A DNA stretch of 64,000 nucleotides, from assembly GCA_934486735.1 (NCBI GenBank), contig CAKSQL010000002.1, forward strand, positions 62,001 to 126,000, written 5' to 3'. Of this stretch, positions 43,347 to 51,933 are shown piece by piece. Origin of the DNA: an uncultured Clostridia bacterium (GTDB lineage Bacteria > Bacillota > Clostridia > UBA1381). How positions within the stretch are numbered: position 1 is the first letter of the stretch; each line of letters starts with the position of its first letter. A model generated the notes under the pieces. It had not been told where the DNA came from and made no database searches. It was given only the letters and a program-made list of their open reading frames with translations. Made by a program: the position numbers and the translations under genes.

Positions 43347-45092
43347 ATGTCAATTTTTTCTGTATTAACCTTGCTCGGCGGACTGGCGATTTTTTTGTAC
43401 GGAATGACTGTAATGGGAGACGGACTGGAGAAGAGCTCTGCGGGAAAGCTTAAAGCGATTCTGGAGAACCTGACCTCAAATCCGTTTAAAAGCGTGCTTC
43501 TCGGCGCGGGCGTAACGGCGATTATCCAAAGCTCATCGGCAACGACGGTAATGGTGGTCGGATTTGTAAACTCCGGAATAATGAAGCTTTCGCAGTCGGT
43601 GGGCATAATCATGGGCGCGAACATCGGAACGACGGTTACGGCATGGATTTTGAGTCTTGCCGGAATTGAAAGCGATAACTTTTTCCTCAGCATTTTCAAG
43701 CCGGTGAATCTTTCGCTCATAATGGCGGTTGTCGGCGTAATTCCGATAATGTTTTCAAAAAGCAGCAGAAAAAAGGACATCGGCTCAATCCTTTTGGGCT
43801 TTGCCTTGCTCATGATAGGCATGAATATGATGTCGGAGTCGGTAAATCCGCTTGCCGATATGCCGGAATTTCAAAGCATCCTGCTTCTTTTCTCAAATCC
43901 GATTCTGGGCGTGCTGATGGGCGCGGTGCTGACTGCGATAATCCAAAGCTCGTCGGCATCGGTCGGAATTTTGCAGGCGCTGGCAACAACCGGCAAGATT
44001 ACATATGCAACCGCTATCCCGATTATTCTCGGTCAGAATATCGGTACATGTATAACAGCTATTCTTTCGTCGATCGGCGCTAACAAAAATGCAAAAAGAG
44101 CGGCAGTGATTCATCTTTGCTTCAACATCCTCGGAACGCTTGCGTTTTTAATTATATACTACGGTGTTAGCCTGTTTGTGGACTATTCTTTCTCGGGTGC
44201 TACGGTTTCGCCTGCCGGAATCGCGGTAGTTCATACTACATTTAACGTGTTCTCCACGCTTATAATGCTGCCCTTTACAAAGCAGCTCGAAAAGCTTGCA
44301 TATGTTATTATACGGGACAAGCATGTGCCGGAGAAAAATCAGCTCCTGGACGAAAGACTCCTTGCAACCCCGTCAATTGCTATAGGTGAGTGCAAAAAGG
44401 TTGCGGATGATATGGCGGAGCTTTCAAAGAAGAATATACTCACAGCTCTGGAACTGCTCACCAACTATTCGCCGAAGGTGGAGACCGAGGTCAGAGAGAA
44501 TGAGGAAATTATAGATAAATACGAGGATAAGCTCGGTTCGTACCTTGTTAAGGTGAGTCAAAAGAGCCTGCGCGAGGCGGACAGTCACGAAGTGTCAAAT
44601 CTGCTCCATACGATAGGCGATTTTGAAAGAATCGGCGATCACGCGGTGAACTTGCTTTCGAATGCGGAGGAAATTAGCTCGAAGAAGGTTGTTTTCTCAC
44701 CCGGAGCGCAGAAAGAGCTTGGCGTTGCGGTGGCTGCGCTGCGTGAAATTTTGGAAAATACAGTCTCGGCGTTTGTGCATGAGGATTTGGAGCTGGCAAA
44801 GGGAATAGAGCCGCTTGAACAGGTCATCGACAGAATAAAGCGTGTGCTGAAGTCGCGCCATATCGAGCGTCTGCAAAAGGGAGAATGTACAATTGAAATG
44901 GGCTTTATCTTTTCGGATATCATAACAAATATCGAGCGTGTTGCCGACCATTGCTCAAATATCGCCGTCTGTATGATTCAGGTCGCAGACGACAGTTTTA
45001 AAACGCATGAGTATCTGAATAATGTAAAGAGCAACGGCGAAAACGACTTTAACGAAAGATATAGAAAGTATAAGGAAAAATATTATATTTAA
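43347..45092 (+). CDS. Na/Pi cotransporter family protein with PhoU-like domain
   Basis: A 581-residue transporter. The N-terminal about 310 residues form two inverted membrane repeats, each with the NptA/PNaS signature (ITAIIQSSSATTVM in the long form, then AIIQSSSASVGIL). The C-terminal about 220 residues are helical and PhoU-like (LHTIGDFERIGDHAVNLL and ITNIERVADHCSNIAV, each with acidic metal-binding runs). It would take up phosphate with sodium; some relatives affect phosphate efflux or cyclic-dinucleotide signalling. The ATG at 43347 has GAGAGGA upstream. The gene stands alone. Confidence 0.92.
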   Translation: MSIFSVLTLLGGLAIFLYGMTVMGDGLEKSSAGKLKAILENLTSNPFKSVLLGAGVTAIIQSSSATTVMVVGFVNSGIMKLSQSVGIIMGANIGTTVTAWILSLAGIESDNFFLSIFKPVNLSLIMAVVGVIPIMFSKSSRKKDIGSILLGFALLMIGMNMMSESVNPLADMPEFQSILLLFSNPILGVLMGAVLTAIIQSSSASVGILQALATTGKITYATAIPIILGQNIGTCITAILSSIGANKNAKRAAVIHLCFNILGTLAFLIIYYGVSLFVDYSFSGATVSPAGIAVVHTTFNVFSTLIMLPFTKQLEKLAYVIIRDKHVPEKNQLLDERLLATPSIAIGECKKVADDMAELSKKNILTALELLTNYSPKVETEVRENEEIIDKYEDKLGSYLVKVSQKSLREADSHEVSNLLHTIGDFERIGDHAVNLLSNAEEISSKKVVFSPGAQKELGVAVAALREILENTVSAFVHEDLELAKGIEPLEQVIDRIKRVLKSRHIERLQKGECTIEMGFIFSDIITNIERVADHCSNIAVCMIQVADDSFKTHEYLNNVKSNGENDFNERYRKYKEKYYI

Positions 45093-45109
45093 GAGCAGAT
45101 ATAATTTAG

Positions 45110-45334
45110 AAAAGGGGCTGTAAAAAATGTTCCGGAACGCTCGAAGCGAACCCGAAGGCGTACTCTGAGTACTCCGAGCGGTTCGGTGAGGGTGCAGGCA
45201 AAAAAGCATTTAAATATAGAAAAATCATAATTTTGAGATTAAAACACAAATTCTGATTTTCGAACTGTTACGTAGTTTAGATATTTAAATAATGCATGCT
45301 TTTTTGTATTCCGGACTTTTTTTACAACCCCTTT
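45110..45334. mobile_element. 225-base inverted-repeat element (MITE-like)
   Basis: Imperfect terminal inverted repeats of about 25 bases: AAAGGGGCTGTAAAAAA... at 45110-45136 and, in complement, AAAGGGGTTGTAAAAAA... at 45309-45334, both ending in CCGGAA. Secondary palindromes lie inside (CCGAA...TTCGG around 45145-45188; GCATTTAAATAT...ATATTTAAATAATGC). No coding potential. Its right end coincides with the stop codon of the broken gene at 45333. Confidence 0.55.
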
Positions 45335-46163
45335 AGTTTTTAGCCATTGAAGCTATCACTGAATCAATGTTGTCGATTATGAACTGCTGCGCATTGCGGT
45401 TGTACAGAACAACTATGTAATCGCCGCTGACGGAATGTCTCAGCTCGGTTGTAATGCCGATTTCGATTCCATGGGCGGTGGGTCTTTTGACGGTTTTCCC
45501 CTCGGAATCGGTACTTAAAGAAAGCATTTCAATTCCGATCAGCCAATCGGTAAGATGCTTATATGAAATTTTTTTCATGTTGTCATTTGCGTTTAACTCG
45601 TTTATTCTTTTTGCAATTTCACTAATCGGTATCGGTGTGTCGGAAAAAGGAAATTTCTGAATATTTTCAAATGAAATATTGAAGCTTTCCTTTTTCGATT
45701 TCTTTTTGGCGACAGTGCCGCCGTTTGCAATCACCTGTCCCAAAATCCCGGATACATAGAACAAGCACCGGGATAGCCGAAGAAAAGTAATCCGAACCCG
45801 CCTAAAAAGGCATAATTTCGGCATATTTCGGCTTGTCGTCTTTGAAAGGCGCCAGCCTTTCGGCATCCTCCGCACCAAAATTCTGGCTCAAAATTCTGTC
45901 CTTTTTAGGTCGTAGAATTTTGAGAGAGTGAATTTTTGGTTTTACAAGGCAAAAACGGAGGTAATCCTTGGCGGATTGCCGAGTATTCAGTAAAAGCGGA
46001 AATTAACCTCTCAAAATCGGAGTTCGGATTACTTTTTTTCGGCTATCCTGACATTGTTTACAATATCGTCTTCGGAAAGAGTTGTATCGTCAAGCGGATT
46101 AACTCCGTTCGCTAATTTATCAATGTACATTTTTGCTCTTTCCATAATTTCCGATTCAGTCAT
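45333..46163 (-). pseudogene. conserved hypothetical gene split by a MITE
   Basis: The 5' part (46163 down to 46044) encodes MTESEIMERAKMYIDKLANG to EDDIVNNVRI. The 3' part (45773 down to 45333) continues with SRCLFYVSGILGQVIANGG and ends VIASMAKN. Removing the 268-base insert plus one TA restores a single frame of about 186 residues. Without repair the 5' part stops after 44 codons at 46029. The middle, with FPFSDTPIPISEIAKRINEL and YKHLTDWLIGIEML, resembles a domain I know only as a Clostridia hypothetical; function unknown. The start overlaps the stop of the upstream membrane protein gene by ATGA, with GGAGGG as ribosome site. Confidence 0.85.
45776..46043. mobile_element. 268-base MITE with TA target duplication
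   Basis: Terminal inverted repeats of about 22 bases (GCCGAAGAAAAGTAATCCGA on the left, GCCGAAAAAAAGTAATCCGA on the right in complement, one mismatch). It is flanked on both sides by TA (45774-45775 and 46044-46045). The interior has no gene. TA duplication points to mobilisation by an IS630/Tc1-mariner-type transposase, which is not in the window. Confidence 0.85.
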
Positions 46164-46621
46164 TTTTCGCCCTCCGTATTATTTTTCAAAATCCGATATT
46201 TTGGCGTGCTTACTTTTTGCTTTATGAATGAAGCAACCCCGGAAATAAATGCTCCGATAAAGCACGAAACAGTGTAAGAAAGAAAAGTAATAATAAATAA
46301 AATTCCTGCACCGTTGCTGAATTCATCATATCCGGTCAGCGTTTTTTGAATCGTCAAATTAATGTCAAAATAATCGTATACGTTAAATACGATTGTTGAA
46401 AGCAAAAAACAGATTCCCAAGGATATAAAAAATTCTTTAAATGAATTTCTTACAAGTGCAAAGGCAATTACAAGCCCCGGCAGGGCAGGCAGCACGAAAA
46501 GCATAAGATTCTGAATAAAGGCATACTTTTCAATATATTCCGTGTACATCATCATATTTATTACAAATTCATAATACAGCGGCGAAAGAATACCGATTAA
46601 GATTATTGATAATTTTTTCAT
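46160..46621 (-). CDS. four-helix membrane protein, unknown function
   Basis: A 153-residue hydrophobic protein with four predicted membrane helices: LSIILIGILSPLYYEFVI, LMLFVLPALPGLVIAFAL, FFISLGICFLLSTIVF and LFIITFLSYTVSCFIGAFIS. A basic tail follows (KQKVSTPKYRILKN). The ATG at 46621 is chosen because GAGGTGG lies about 7 bases upstream; longer in-frame starts lack a site. The stop overlaps the start of the MITE-split gene, so the two formed a coupled pair before the insertion. No family recognised. Confidence 0.7.
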   Translation of the reverse strand: MKKLSIILIGILSPLYYEFVINMMMYTEYIEKYAFIQNLMLFVLPALPGLVIAFALVRNSFKEFFISLGICFLLSTIVFNVYDYFDINLTIQKTLTGYDEFSNGAGILFIITFLSYTVSCFIGAFISGVASFIKQKVSTPKYRILKNNTEGEK

Positions 46622-46754
46622 CACATACCACCTCAGCAGCCGAACAGTACCGCGCATTGCTTCTGTTAAATATTGTAACACAAAGTCCTAAAAAAAACAA
46701 TAGTTTTGTTGAATTTGCGGAAATTTTTGCGAAATTCGGAATAATGCGATATTT

Positions 46755-47369
46755 TTATGAAAATATTTTTTTCGCTTTTTGAATTGCTTCAATCAGCTTG
46801 AATTTATATTTTATCTCGATTCCCTCCTCGGTTATGAGCGAATAGCTTTCGGCGGAGAGGTGGCTTTTTAAATACTCCTTTGCTTCGGGACTGAGACTGC
46901 CGCAAGTGCTTTCGGTAAAACAGAGCGGAGGATAAACAACGCACCACCAATTTTTGCCCGACGCGTCCCCGAGCCGCACGATAAGCCCCTCATAGCTGCC
47001 CTCGGGCAGGATAATTCCGTCATAGCTTTTTCGCGGAATATAGAGCCTTTCAAGGCTTACGCGGCTTTTGTATCCGGCGTCGCTTTCCGAAAGAACACTG
47101 TCAGCGATTTTTTGAATTTTTTCGGTTTTGTTCATAAGTGCGCGGCGGTATTCGTCCTTATCCGATATTGCCGCGAACTCCGCTCCGACCTCGGAACATA
47201 TCCGGTCGCGGACTTTCAGCTTTAAATCCTGGTCGTATTCCGAGTCGCTGTTCGCGATTATATGCAAGCGGATGAGCTCGTCCGAGAGGTCTTTCTGCAC
47301 CGACAGGGCATAAAAAACGGAGCATATTCCGATGGTGAGGGGGATAAGCAAAATCAATTTTTTCTTCAT
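46755..47369 (-). CDS. spoIIR: stage II sporulation protein R
   Basis: A 204-residue secreted signalling protein, made in the forespore, that triggers processing of pro-sigma-E in the mother cell through SpoIIGA. It has an N-terminal export signal (KLILLIPLTIGICSVFYAL). The SpoIIR hallmarks follow: LIRLHIIANSDSEYDQDLKL (often LHVIANSDS), VRDRI and GKNWWCVVYPPLCF. The C-terminus ESYSLITEEGIEIKYKFKLI is the usual conserved end. It is a single gene and strong evidence that the organism forms endospores. Confidence 0.95.
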   Translation of the reverse strand: MKKKLILLIPLTIGICSVFYALSVQKDLSDELIRLHIIANSDSEYDQDLKLKVRDRICSEVGAEFAAISDKDEYRRALMNKTEKIQKIADSVLSESDAGYKSRVSLERLYIPRKSYDGIILPEGSYEGLIVRLGDASGKNWWCVVYPPLCFTESTCGSLSPEAKEYLKSHLSAESYSLITEEGIEIKYKFKLIEAIQKAKKIFS

Positions 47370-47563
47370 ATAGGTGTTACATCCTTTCTGATTTTCGGCG
47401 GCGGTTAAAGCGACGGCACGCGCGTCGGTTTCATTAAAAAACTTTCAAGACTTCAGACAAAGAATTGACTCAAATTAAAAAAATTATACCAAAAACGGAA
47501 TAAAAGCTAAAATTACGAAGAAAATAAGAGAGACAAGACAAATAAAGGAAAAGAGGAGAAAAC

Positions 47564-48013
47564 ATGAGACTGAAAGCAATATTAATACTCTCGGCTGCGG
47601 CAATTTTGACAATAGCGGCATATAATATGGGGATAAATGCTCAGACGGCTCGTTCCTCCGGAGATTTGCAGCTTATGGCAAGAGCGGTCAACGGAGAGGC
47701 AAGAGGTGAGCCGTACGAGGGGCAGGTGGCGGTCGCGGCGGTTATTTTAAACCGCGTGAAAAGCTCGTCATTTCCGAACTCGGTCTCGGGAGTTATCTAT
47801 CAGCCGGGTGCATTCACCGCGGTTTCAGACGGTCAGATAAACGCGCCGATTGCTGAAAATTCAACGGTTTATAAGGCGTGCGAGGATGCTATGAATGGGT
47901 GGGATCCGACCGGCGGCGCGCTTTATTACTTCAATCCCGACACAGCCACAAATGCGTGGATATGGTCGCGGCCGCTGATTAAACAAATTGGGAAACATCG
48001 TTTTTGTAAATAG
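47564..48013 (+). CDS. sleB: spore cortex-lytic enzyme SleB
   Basis: A 149-residue cell wall hydrolase of the Hydrolase_2 family. An N-terminal signal or anchor helix (AILILSAAAILTIAAY) leads straight into the catalytic domain with LQLMARAVNGEARGEPYEG (catalytic Glu), VAVAAVILNRVKSSSFPNSV, GVIYQPGAFTAV and GALYYFNPDTATNAW. It lacks the N-terminal peptidoglycan-binding repeat found in Bacillus SleB, so it is the short form. It degrades cortex peptidoglycan at germination. ypeB follows after 9 bases, the usual partner. Confidence 0.92.
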   Translation: MRLKAILILSAAAILTIAAYNMGINAQTARSSGDLQLMARAVNGEARGEPYEGQVAVAAVILNRVKSSSFPNSVSGVIYQPGAFTAVSDGQINAPIAENSTVYKACEDAMNGWDPTGGALYYFNPDTATNAWIWSRPLIKQIGKHRFCK

Positions 48014-48022
48014 GAGGGGCAT

Positions 48023-49381
48023 ATGGAAAGGTCAACACAAAAATATATTTATTGGCTGCTTGGTGCAATCGCGGTGATCGCGGCGGTTGTTGCAGGATAT
48101 CAATACAGCCGCGCAAATGCAATGAAAACCTCGGTCGAAAACAACTACAACCGCGCATTTCACGAACTTGTGGACTATGTTGATGATATAGACACGCTGC
48201 TTCAAAAAAGCATGCTTGTGTCGTCTCCGGCGCAGGCAGCGACTATATCGAGCGAACTTTTTCGTGAGACAACGGCGGCAAAGGCATGTCTTGCGCAGCT
48301 GCCGATATCCGAGGTTCAGCTTGAGAAAACCGAGAAATTCCTGTCTCAGATTGGGGACTACACTTACGTGCTGAGCCAAAAGTCGATATATGACGAGGAA
48401 ATCACCGACGAGGACTATAAAAACCTTGAATCGCTGGGAACGTATGCGTCCGAACTTTCGGGCGAGCTTTTGAAGATGCAGGACGATATCTATAACGGCG
48501 AAATCACATTTGAAACCTTGAAAAACGAGGGGAATAAGCATTTTTTAAACACTGCCAACGCAGACGGCGGAAGTGTTTCGTCCGGCTTTGACAGGGTTGA
48601 AAAGCAGTTTCAGGAATATCCGTCGCTTATCTATGACGGACCTTTTTCCGAACATATTGAAAAGCTGAATCCGACCATGACCGAAAATAAGAAGGTCGTG
48701 ACAAGCGAACAGGCATTGGCGGAGGCAAAAAAGCTTTTGGGCAGCCGCGGCGAGAATTTGAGAAATGACGGCGAGAGCCAAAACACCGCACTGGAATCAT
48801 ATTTGTTCCGCGCAGACGGAGAAAACGAAAGCGTCTACGCGGCATTTACCAAAAGAGGCGGATATCCGCTGTATTTCTTGATAAACCGCGAGACGGGCGA
48901 GGAGAAAATAACGGTAGATAATGCAATTTCAAAGGCGAGAGGATTTTTGTCCGAGCATGGCTACACTTCGATGAAGGATAGTTATTACGATAAGGCAAAC
49001 GGCGTGGCAACGATAAATTTTGCATATGAGCAGGGGAATGTTATATGCTATTCCGACTTGATAAAGGTTAAGGTTGCACTTGACGACGGCGAGATAATCG
49101 GATTCGAATCGAACGGATATCTGATGAGCCACAAAACACGCAGTCTCGAAACTCCGCAGCTTGACGAAAATGCGGCGAGAGAAAAGGTCAACAAGCATCT
49201 GACAATCGAGGGCGTGAACCTGGCATTCATTCCGAAGGACAGCAAAAGAGAGGTTCTGTGCTATGAGTTCCGGGGAAAGTATCGGGATAAAAACTTTTTG
49301 ATTTATATCAATGCCCAAAACGGGCGCGAGGAGCAGATTCTTATGCTGATAGAGACCGAGGACGGAATTTTAACTGTGTAA
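48023..49381 (+). CDS. ypeB: germination protein YpeB
   Basis: A 452-residue spore protein that stabilises and localises SleB. The N-terminal membrane helix (YIYWLLGAIAVIAAVVAGY) is followed by a long helical region (SFELVDYVDDIDTLLQ-like, residues about 45-170). Two to three PepSY-type repeats follow (EQALAEAKKLLGSRGENL; AISKARGFLSEHGYTSM; EKVNKHLTIEGVNLAFIP). The order and length match YpeB. It overlaps functionally with sleB immediately upstream and is preceded by AGGAGG. No clear terminator was seen after it. Confidence 0.93.
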   Translation: MERSTQKYIYWLLGAIAVIAAVVAGYQYSRANAMKTSVENNYNRAFHELVDYVDDIDTLLQKSMLVSSPAQAATISSELFRETTAAKACLAQLPISEVQLEKTEKFLSQIGDYTYVLSQKSIYDEEITDEDYKNLESLGTYASELSGELLKMQDDIYNGEITFETLKNEGNKHFLNTANADGGSVSSGFDRVEKQFQEYPSLIYDGPFSEHIEKLNPTMTENKKVVTSEQALAEAKKLLGSRGENLRNDGESQNTALESYLFRADGENESVYAAFTKRGGYPLYFLINRETGEEKITVDNAISKARGFLSEHGYTSMKDSYYDKANGVATINFAYEQGNVICYSDLIKVKVALDDGEIIGFESNGYLMSHKTRSLETPQLDENAAREKVNKHLTIEGVNLAFIPKDSKREVLCYEFRGKYRDKNFLIYINAQNGREEQILMLIETEDGILTV

Positions 49382-49457
49382 AATCCGCAAAATTTGATAT
49401 AAAAGCCGAAGAATCCGAAAAAATTTTATAAAAATACAAAAAATTTATAAAAAAGAA

Positions 49458-49486
49458 TGGACAAACGGAGAAATATGTTATATAAT
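49458..49486 (+). promoter_or_regulatory. promoter of upp
   Basis: TGGACA and TATAAT with a 17-base spacer lie 72 bases before upp. Confidence 0.7.
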
Positions 49487-49558
49487 AGAATATAAGAAAA
49501 ATTGAAAAGAGGGCAAAAGCCCTTTTTTCATGTACATATGATATATGGAGGCAAACTA

Positions 49559-50188
49559 ATGGATAATCAGGTACATATTATTAATCATCCGCTTATCGTG
49601 CATAAGCTGTCCATCATGAGAGACAAGAACACAAGCGTAAAGGATTTCCGCGAGTGTGCACATGAAATAGGTCTCTTGCTCGGCTATGAGGCAACAAAGG
49701 ACTTGGGTCTTGAGGAATTTGACCTCGAAACTCCGATAAGCAAAATGAAAGGAAAGAGAATCGAGCGCCAGGTTGCGCTTGTGCCTATTTTGAGAGCAGG
49801 TCTCGGAATGGTGGACGCTCTGCATGACTTGATTCCGGCGGCAAAGGTCGGACACATCGGTCTTTACAGAAACGAGGAGACGTTGGAGCCGGTTGAATAC
49901 TATTGCAAGCTGCCGGTTGACATTTCGGAGCGCCAGGTTTTGGTTCTCGATCCTATGCTTGCTACCGGCGGAAGTGCGGCTGCTGCAATCAACTTTATCA
50001 AGCAGAGAGGCGCAAACAGAATAAAGCTGGTTTGCATAATCGCAGCTCCGCAGGGCATTGAAGCTGTAAGAAAGGCTCATCCGGATGTAGATGTATTCTG
50101 CGGCGCTGTGGATGAAAAGCTTAACGAGAACGGCTATATCGTGCCGGGTCTGGGTGATGCCGGAGACCGTCTGTTCGGAACTTTGTAA
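49559..50188 (+). CDS. upp: uracil phosphoribosyltransferase
   Basis: A 209-residue salvage enzyme making UMP from uracil and PRPP. Signature segments: HPLIVHKLSIMRDKNTSVKDF, VPILRAGLGMVDAL, the PRPP loop VLVLDPMLATGGSAAAAI, and the uracil-site C-terminus GYIVPGLGDAGDRLFGT. ATGGAGG lies just before the ATG at 49559. It is followed 20 bases later by a second phosphoribosyltransferase, and they share one terminator. Confidence 0.97.
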   Translation: MDNQVHIINHPLIVHKLSIMRDKNTSVKDFRECAHEIGLLLGYEATKDLGLEEFDLETPISKMKGKRIERQVALVPILRAGLGMVDALHDLIPAAKVGHIGLYRNEETLEPVEYYCKLPVDISERQVLVLDPMLATGGSAAAAINFIKQRGANRIKLVCIIAAPQGIEAVRKAHPDVDVFCGAVDEKLNENGYIVPGLGDAGDRLFGTL

Positions 50189-50208
50189 TCGGGGAACGGT
50201 GGAAAGTT

Positions 50209-50775
50209 ATGGAGAATTTAACATATGAACTGGAGGTTGCGGGTCTCAAAAGAGATTTGGAGCTTTTTCCGGTCAGCGATGATTTGATGATTGCGGCGTT
50301 TATTCTTTTCGGCGATGTTGAACTGACTGTGAAATGTGCCGCCGAGCTTATCAAAAAAGCTCCGGAGCATGACATACTTGTCACCGCCGAGGCGAAGAGC
50401 ATCTCGCTGATTCACGAAATGGCGCGTCAGATGGGACACAACGACTATGTTGTGGCAAGAAAAGGCCCGAAAGTGTATATGAAAAATTTGCTTAAGGTGA
50501 CGGTGAAGTCAATCACTACCGACCACGAACAGATTTTGTGCATAGGCGAACGCGAGAAAAAGATGATGGAGGGCAAGCGCGTGCTTATTGTCGATGATGT
50601 GATAAGCACAGGCGAGTCGCTCGAAGCAATCGAAGAGCTTGTAAAGGCTGCCGGCGGAAATATCGTCGGCAAAATGGCAGTTCTTGCCGAGGGTGACGCA
50701 ATAGACCGCGAGGATATAACGGTTCTTGCGCCCTTGCCGCTGTTTAACAGTGACGGAACGGTAAAAAAACAATAA
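50209..50775 (+). CDS. adenine-phosphoribosyltransferase-like PRTase
   Basis: A 188-residue type I phosphoribosyltransferase. The PRPP-binding signature is RVLIVDDVISTGESLEAIEEL, with upstream segments LVTAEAKSISLIHEMARQMG and DYVVARKGPKVYM in the Apt/Xpt order. It is closest in layout to adenine PRTase but differs in the N-terminal hood, so the base may be adenine, xanthine or another purine. Its place after upp suggests a nucleobase-salvage operon. Ribosome site GAAAG, then ATG at 50209. Confidence 0.8.
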   Translation: MENLTYELEVAGLKRDLELFPVSDDLMIAAFILFGDVELTVKCAAELIKKAPEHDILVTAEAKSISLIHEMARQMGHNDYVVARKGPKVYMKNLLKVTVKSITTDHEQILCIGEREKKMMEGKRVLIVDDVISTGESLEAIEELVKAAGGNIVGKMAVLAEGDAIDREDITVLAPLPLFNSDGTVKKQ

Positions 50776-50797
50776 AAGTGAATAATCATATCATGAG

Positions 50798-50829
50798 CGC
50801 CTGTTTTTATTCCGAAAACAGGCGTTTTT
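50798..50829 (+). terminator. terminator of the upp operon
   Basis: CGCCTGTTTT and AAAACAGGCG form a perfect 10-base stem with a 7-base loop, followed by TTTTT. Confidence 0.88.
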
Positions 50830-50858
50830 GATAAGCTTGATAGGGGTGTTTTTATAAT

Positions 50859-51494
50859 ATGATAGGTCCGAATCCGAATAAAATCTATCCGAATGAAAAT
50901 ATTAAACAAGTTGTATATATCAAAAATGTCATTACCCGACCGAATATTATTGTGGGTGATTATACCTACTACGACGATGTGGACGGAGCCGAGAAGTTTG
51001 AGGAGCATGTTACGCATCATTATGAATTTTTGGGGGATAAGCTTATTATCGGGAAGTTTTGCGCCATTGCCCGGGGAATTGAATTTGTGATGAACGGTGC
51101 AAATCATAGAATGAACAGCGTGACAACATATCCGTTCAATATTATGGCTAATGACTGGGAAAAATTTGCTCCGACTCTTGATGAACTCCCACTGAAAGGA
51201 GATACGGTGGTCGGAAATGATGTCTGGATAGGGCAGAATGTGACTGTAATGCCCGGCGTACATATCGGTGACGGAGCAATTGTTGCCGCCGGCTCGGTTG
51301 TGGCGAAAGATATTCCGCCGTATTGCGTTGCAGGTGGAAATCCGTGCAGGGTGATTCGCCGGCGTTTTGATGATGAGCTTATCGCGTATTTGTTGAATCT
51401 CAAGTGGTGGGATTGGGATGCGGATAAAATTTTTCGTAATATGGAAGCGCTGTGCAGCGGTGATTTGAGTAAGATTAGGAGTATTAAGGATTAG
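50859..51494 (+). CDS. Vat-family (xenobiotic) O-acetyltransferase
   Basis: A 211-residue left-handed beta-helix acetyltransferase of the CatB/Vat group. It closely follows the Vat streptogramin-A acetyltransferase pattern: YYDDVDGAEKFEEHVTHHYE, IGKFCAIARGIEFVMNGANH with the catalytic-type histidine, and TTYPFNIMANDWEKFAP. The hexapeptide repeats GNDVWIGQNVTVMPGVHIGD and VAGGNPCRVIRRRFDDELI follow. True Vat enzymes give streptogramin A resistance; chromosomal relatives may acetylate other alcohols, and activity cannot be inferred from sequence alone. It stands alone after a terminator. Confidence 0.88.
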   Translation: MIGPNPNKIYPNENIKQVVYIKNVITRPNIIVGDYTYYDDVDGAEKFEEHVTHHYEFLGDKLIIGKFCAIARGIEFVMNGANHRMNSVTTYPFNIMANDWEKFAPTLDELPLKGDTVVGNDVWIGQNVTVMPGVHIGDGAIVAAGSVVAKDIPPYCVAGGNPCRVIRRRFDDELIAYLLNLKWWDWDADKIFRNMEALCSGDLSKIRSIKD

Positions 51495-51504
51495 ACATGG
51501 GTTC

Positions 51505-51656
51505 AACTCCCTCGGAGATGGCGACTCCCTCAGTCAGCTTGCAGCTGACAGCTCCCTCAGAGATGGCAACTCCCTCAGTCGGCTTACGCCGACAGCTCCC
51601 TCGGAGATGGTAACTCCCTCAGTCAGCTTACGCTGACAGCTCCCTCAGAGATGGAG
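51505..51656 (+). repeat. three tandem 44-45 base hairpin repeats
   Basis: Units start at 51524, 51569 and 51613, each beginning ACTCCCTCAGTC and ending CTCCCTC-GAGATGG-like, with a partial unit before them. Each holds a hairpin, GTCAGC...GCTGAC; in the middle unit both arms change together to GTCGGC...GCCGAC, so the stem is preserved. The stretch 51495-51933 holds no gene, only these and the next repeats. Confidence 0.8.
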
Positions 51657-51663
51657 CCTTATG

Positions 51664-51716
51664 CCCTCCTCGTTGAGGAGGGTGGCATTTCCTAAAAGGA
51701 AATGACGGGTGGAGTT
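51664..51716 (+). repeat. dispersed repeat box, copy 1
   Basis: CCCTCCTCGTTGAGGAGGG hairpin, then ATTTCCTAAAAGGAAAT hairpin, then GACGGGTGGAGTT. It follows the tandem units directly. Confidence 0.75.
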
Positions 51717-51828
51717 TTGTTTTAATGAAAGAACGGTTAATAAAAAAATTGAAAAAACTTTGCTTGAAAATGTGGAAATAAGGCATATTTTTGTCAATGC
51801 ATGGCGAGAGATTATGCAAAGAAAAAAG

Positions 51829-51879
51829 CCCTCCTCACCGAGGAGAGAGATTTCCTAAAAGGAAATGACGGGTGGAGTT
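51829..51879 (+). repeat. dispersed repeat box, copy 2
   Basis: Same order as copy 1: CCCTCCTCACCGAGGAGAG, TTTCCTAAAAGGAAA, GACGGGTGGAGTT. It is 112 bases further on; the stretch between is AT-rich and shows no clear gene. Confidence 0.75.
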
Positions 51880-51933
51880 ATTGCGGAGTTTCCAAAGCGT
51901 CAATGCAATATCTTAAATCCACCCTATCAAAAT

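Noticed and set aside
51500..51880. CRISPR array
   Set aside because: The 44-45 base units are contiguous with no unique spacers, each unit is itself a hairpin, and no cas genes are near.
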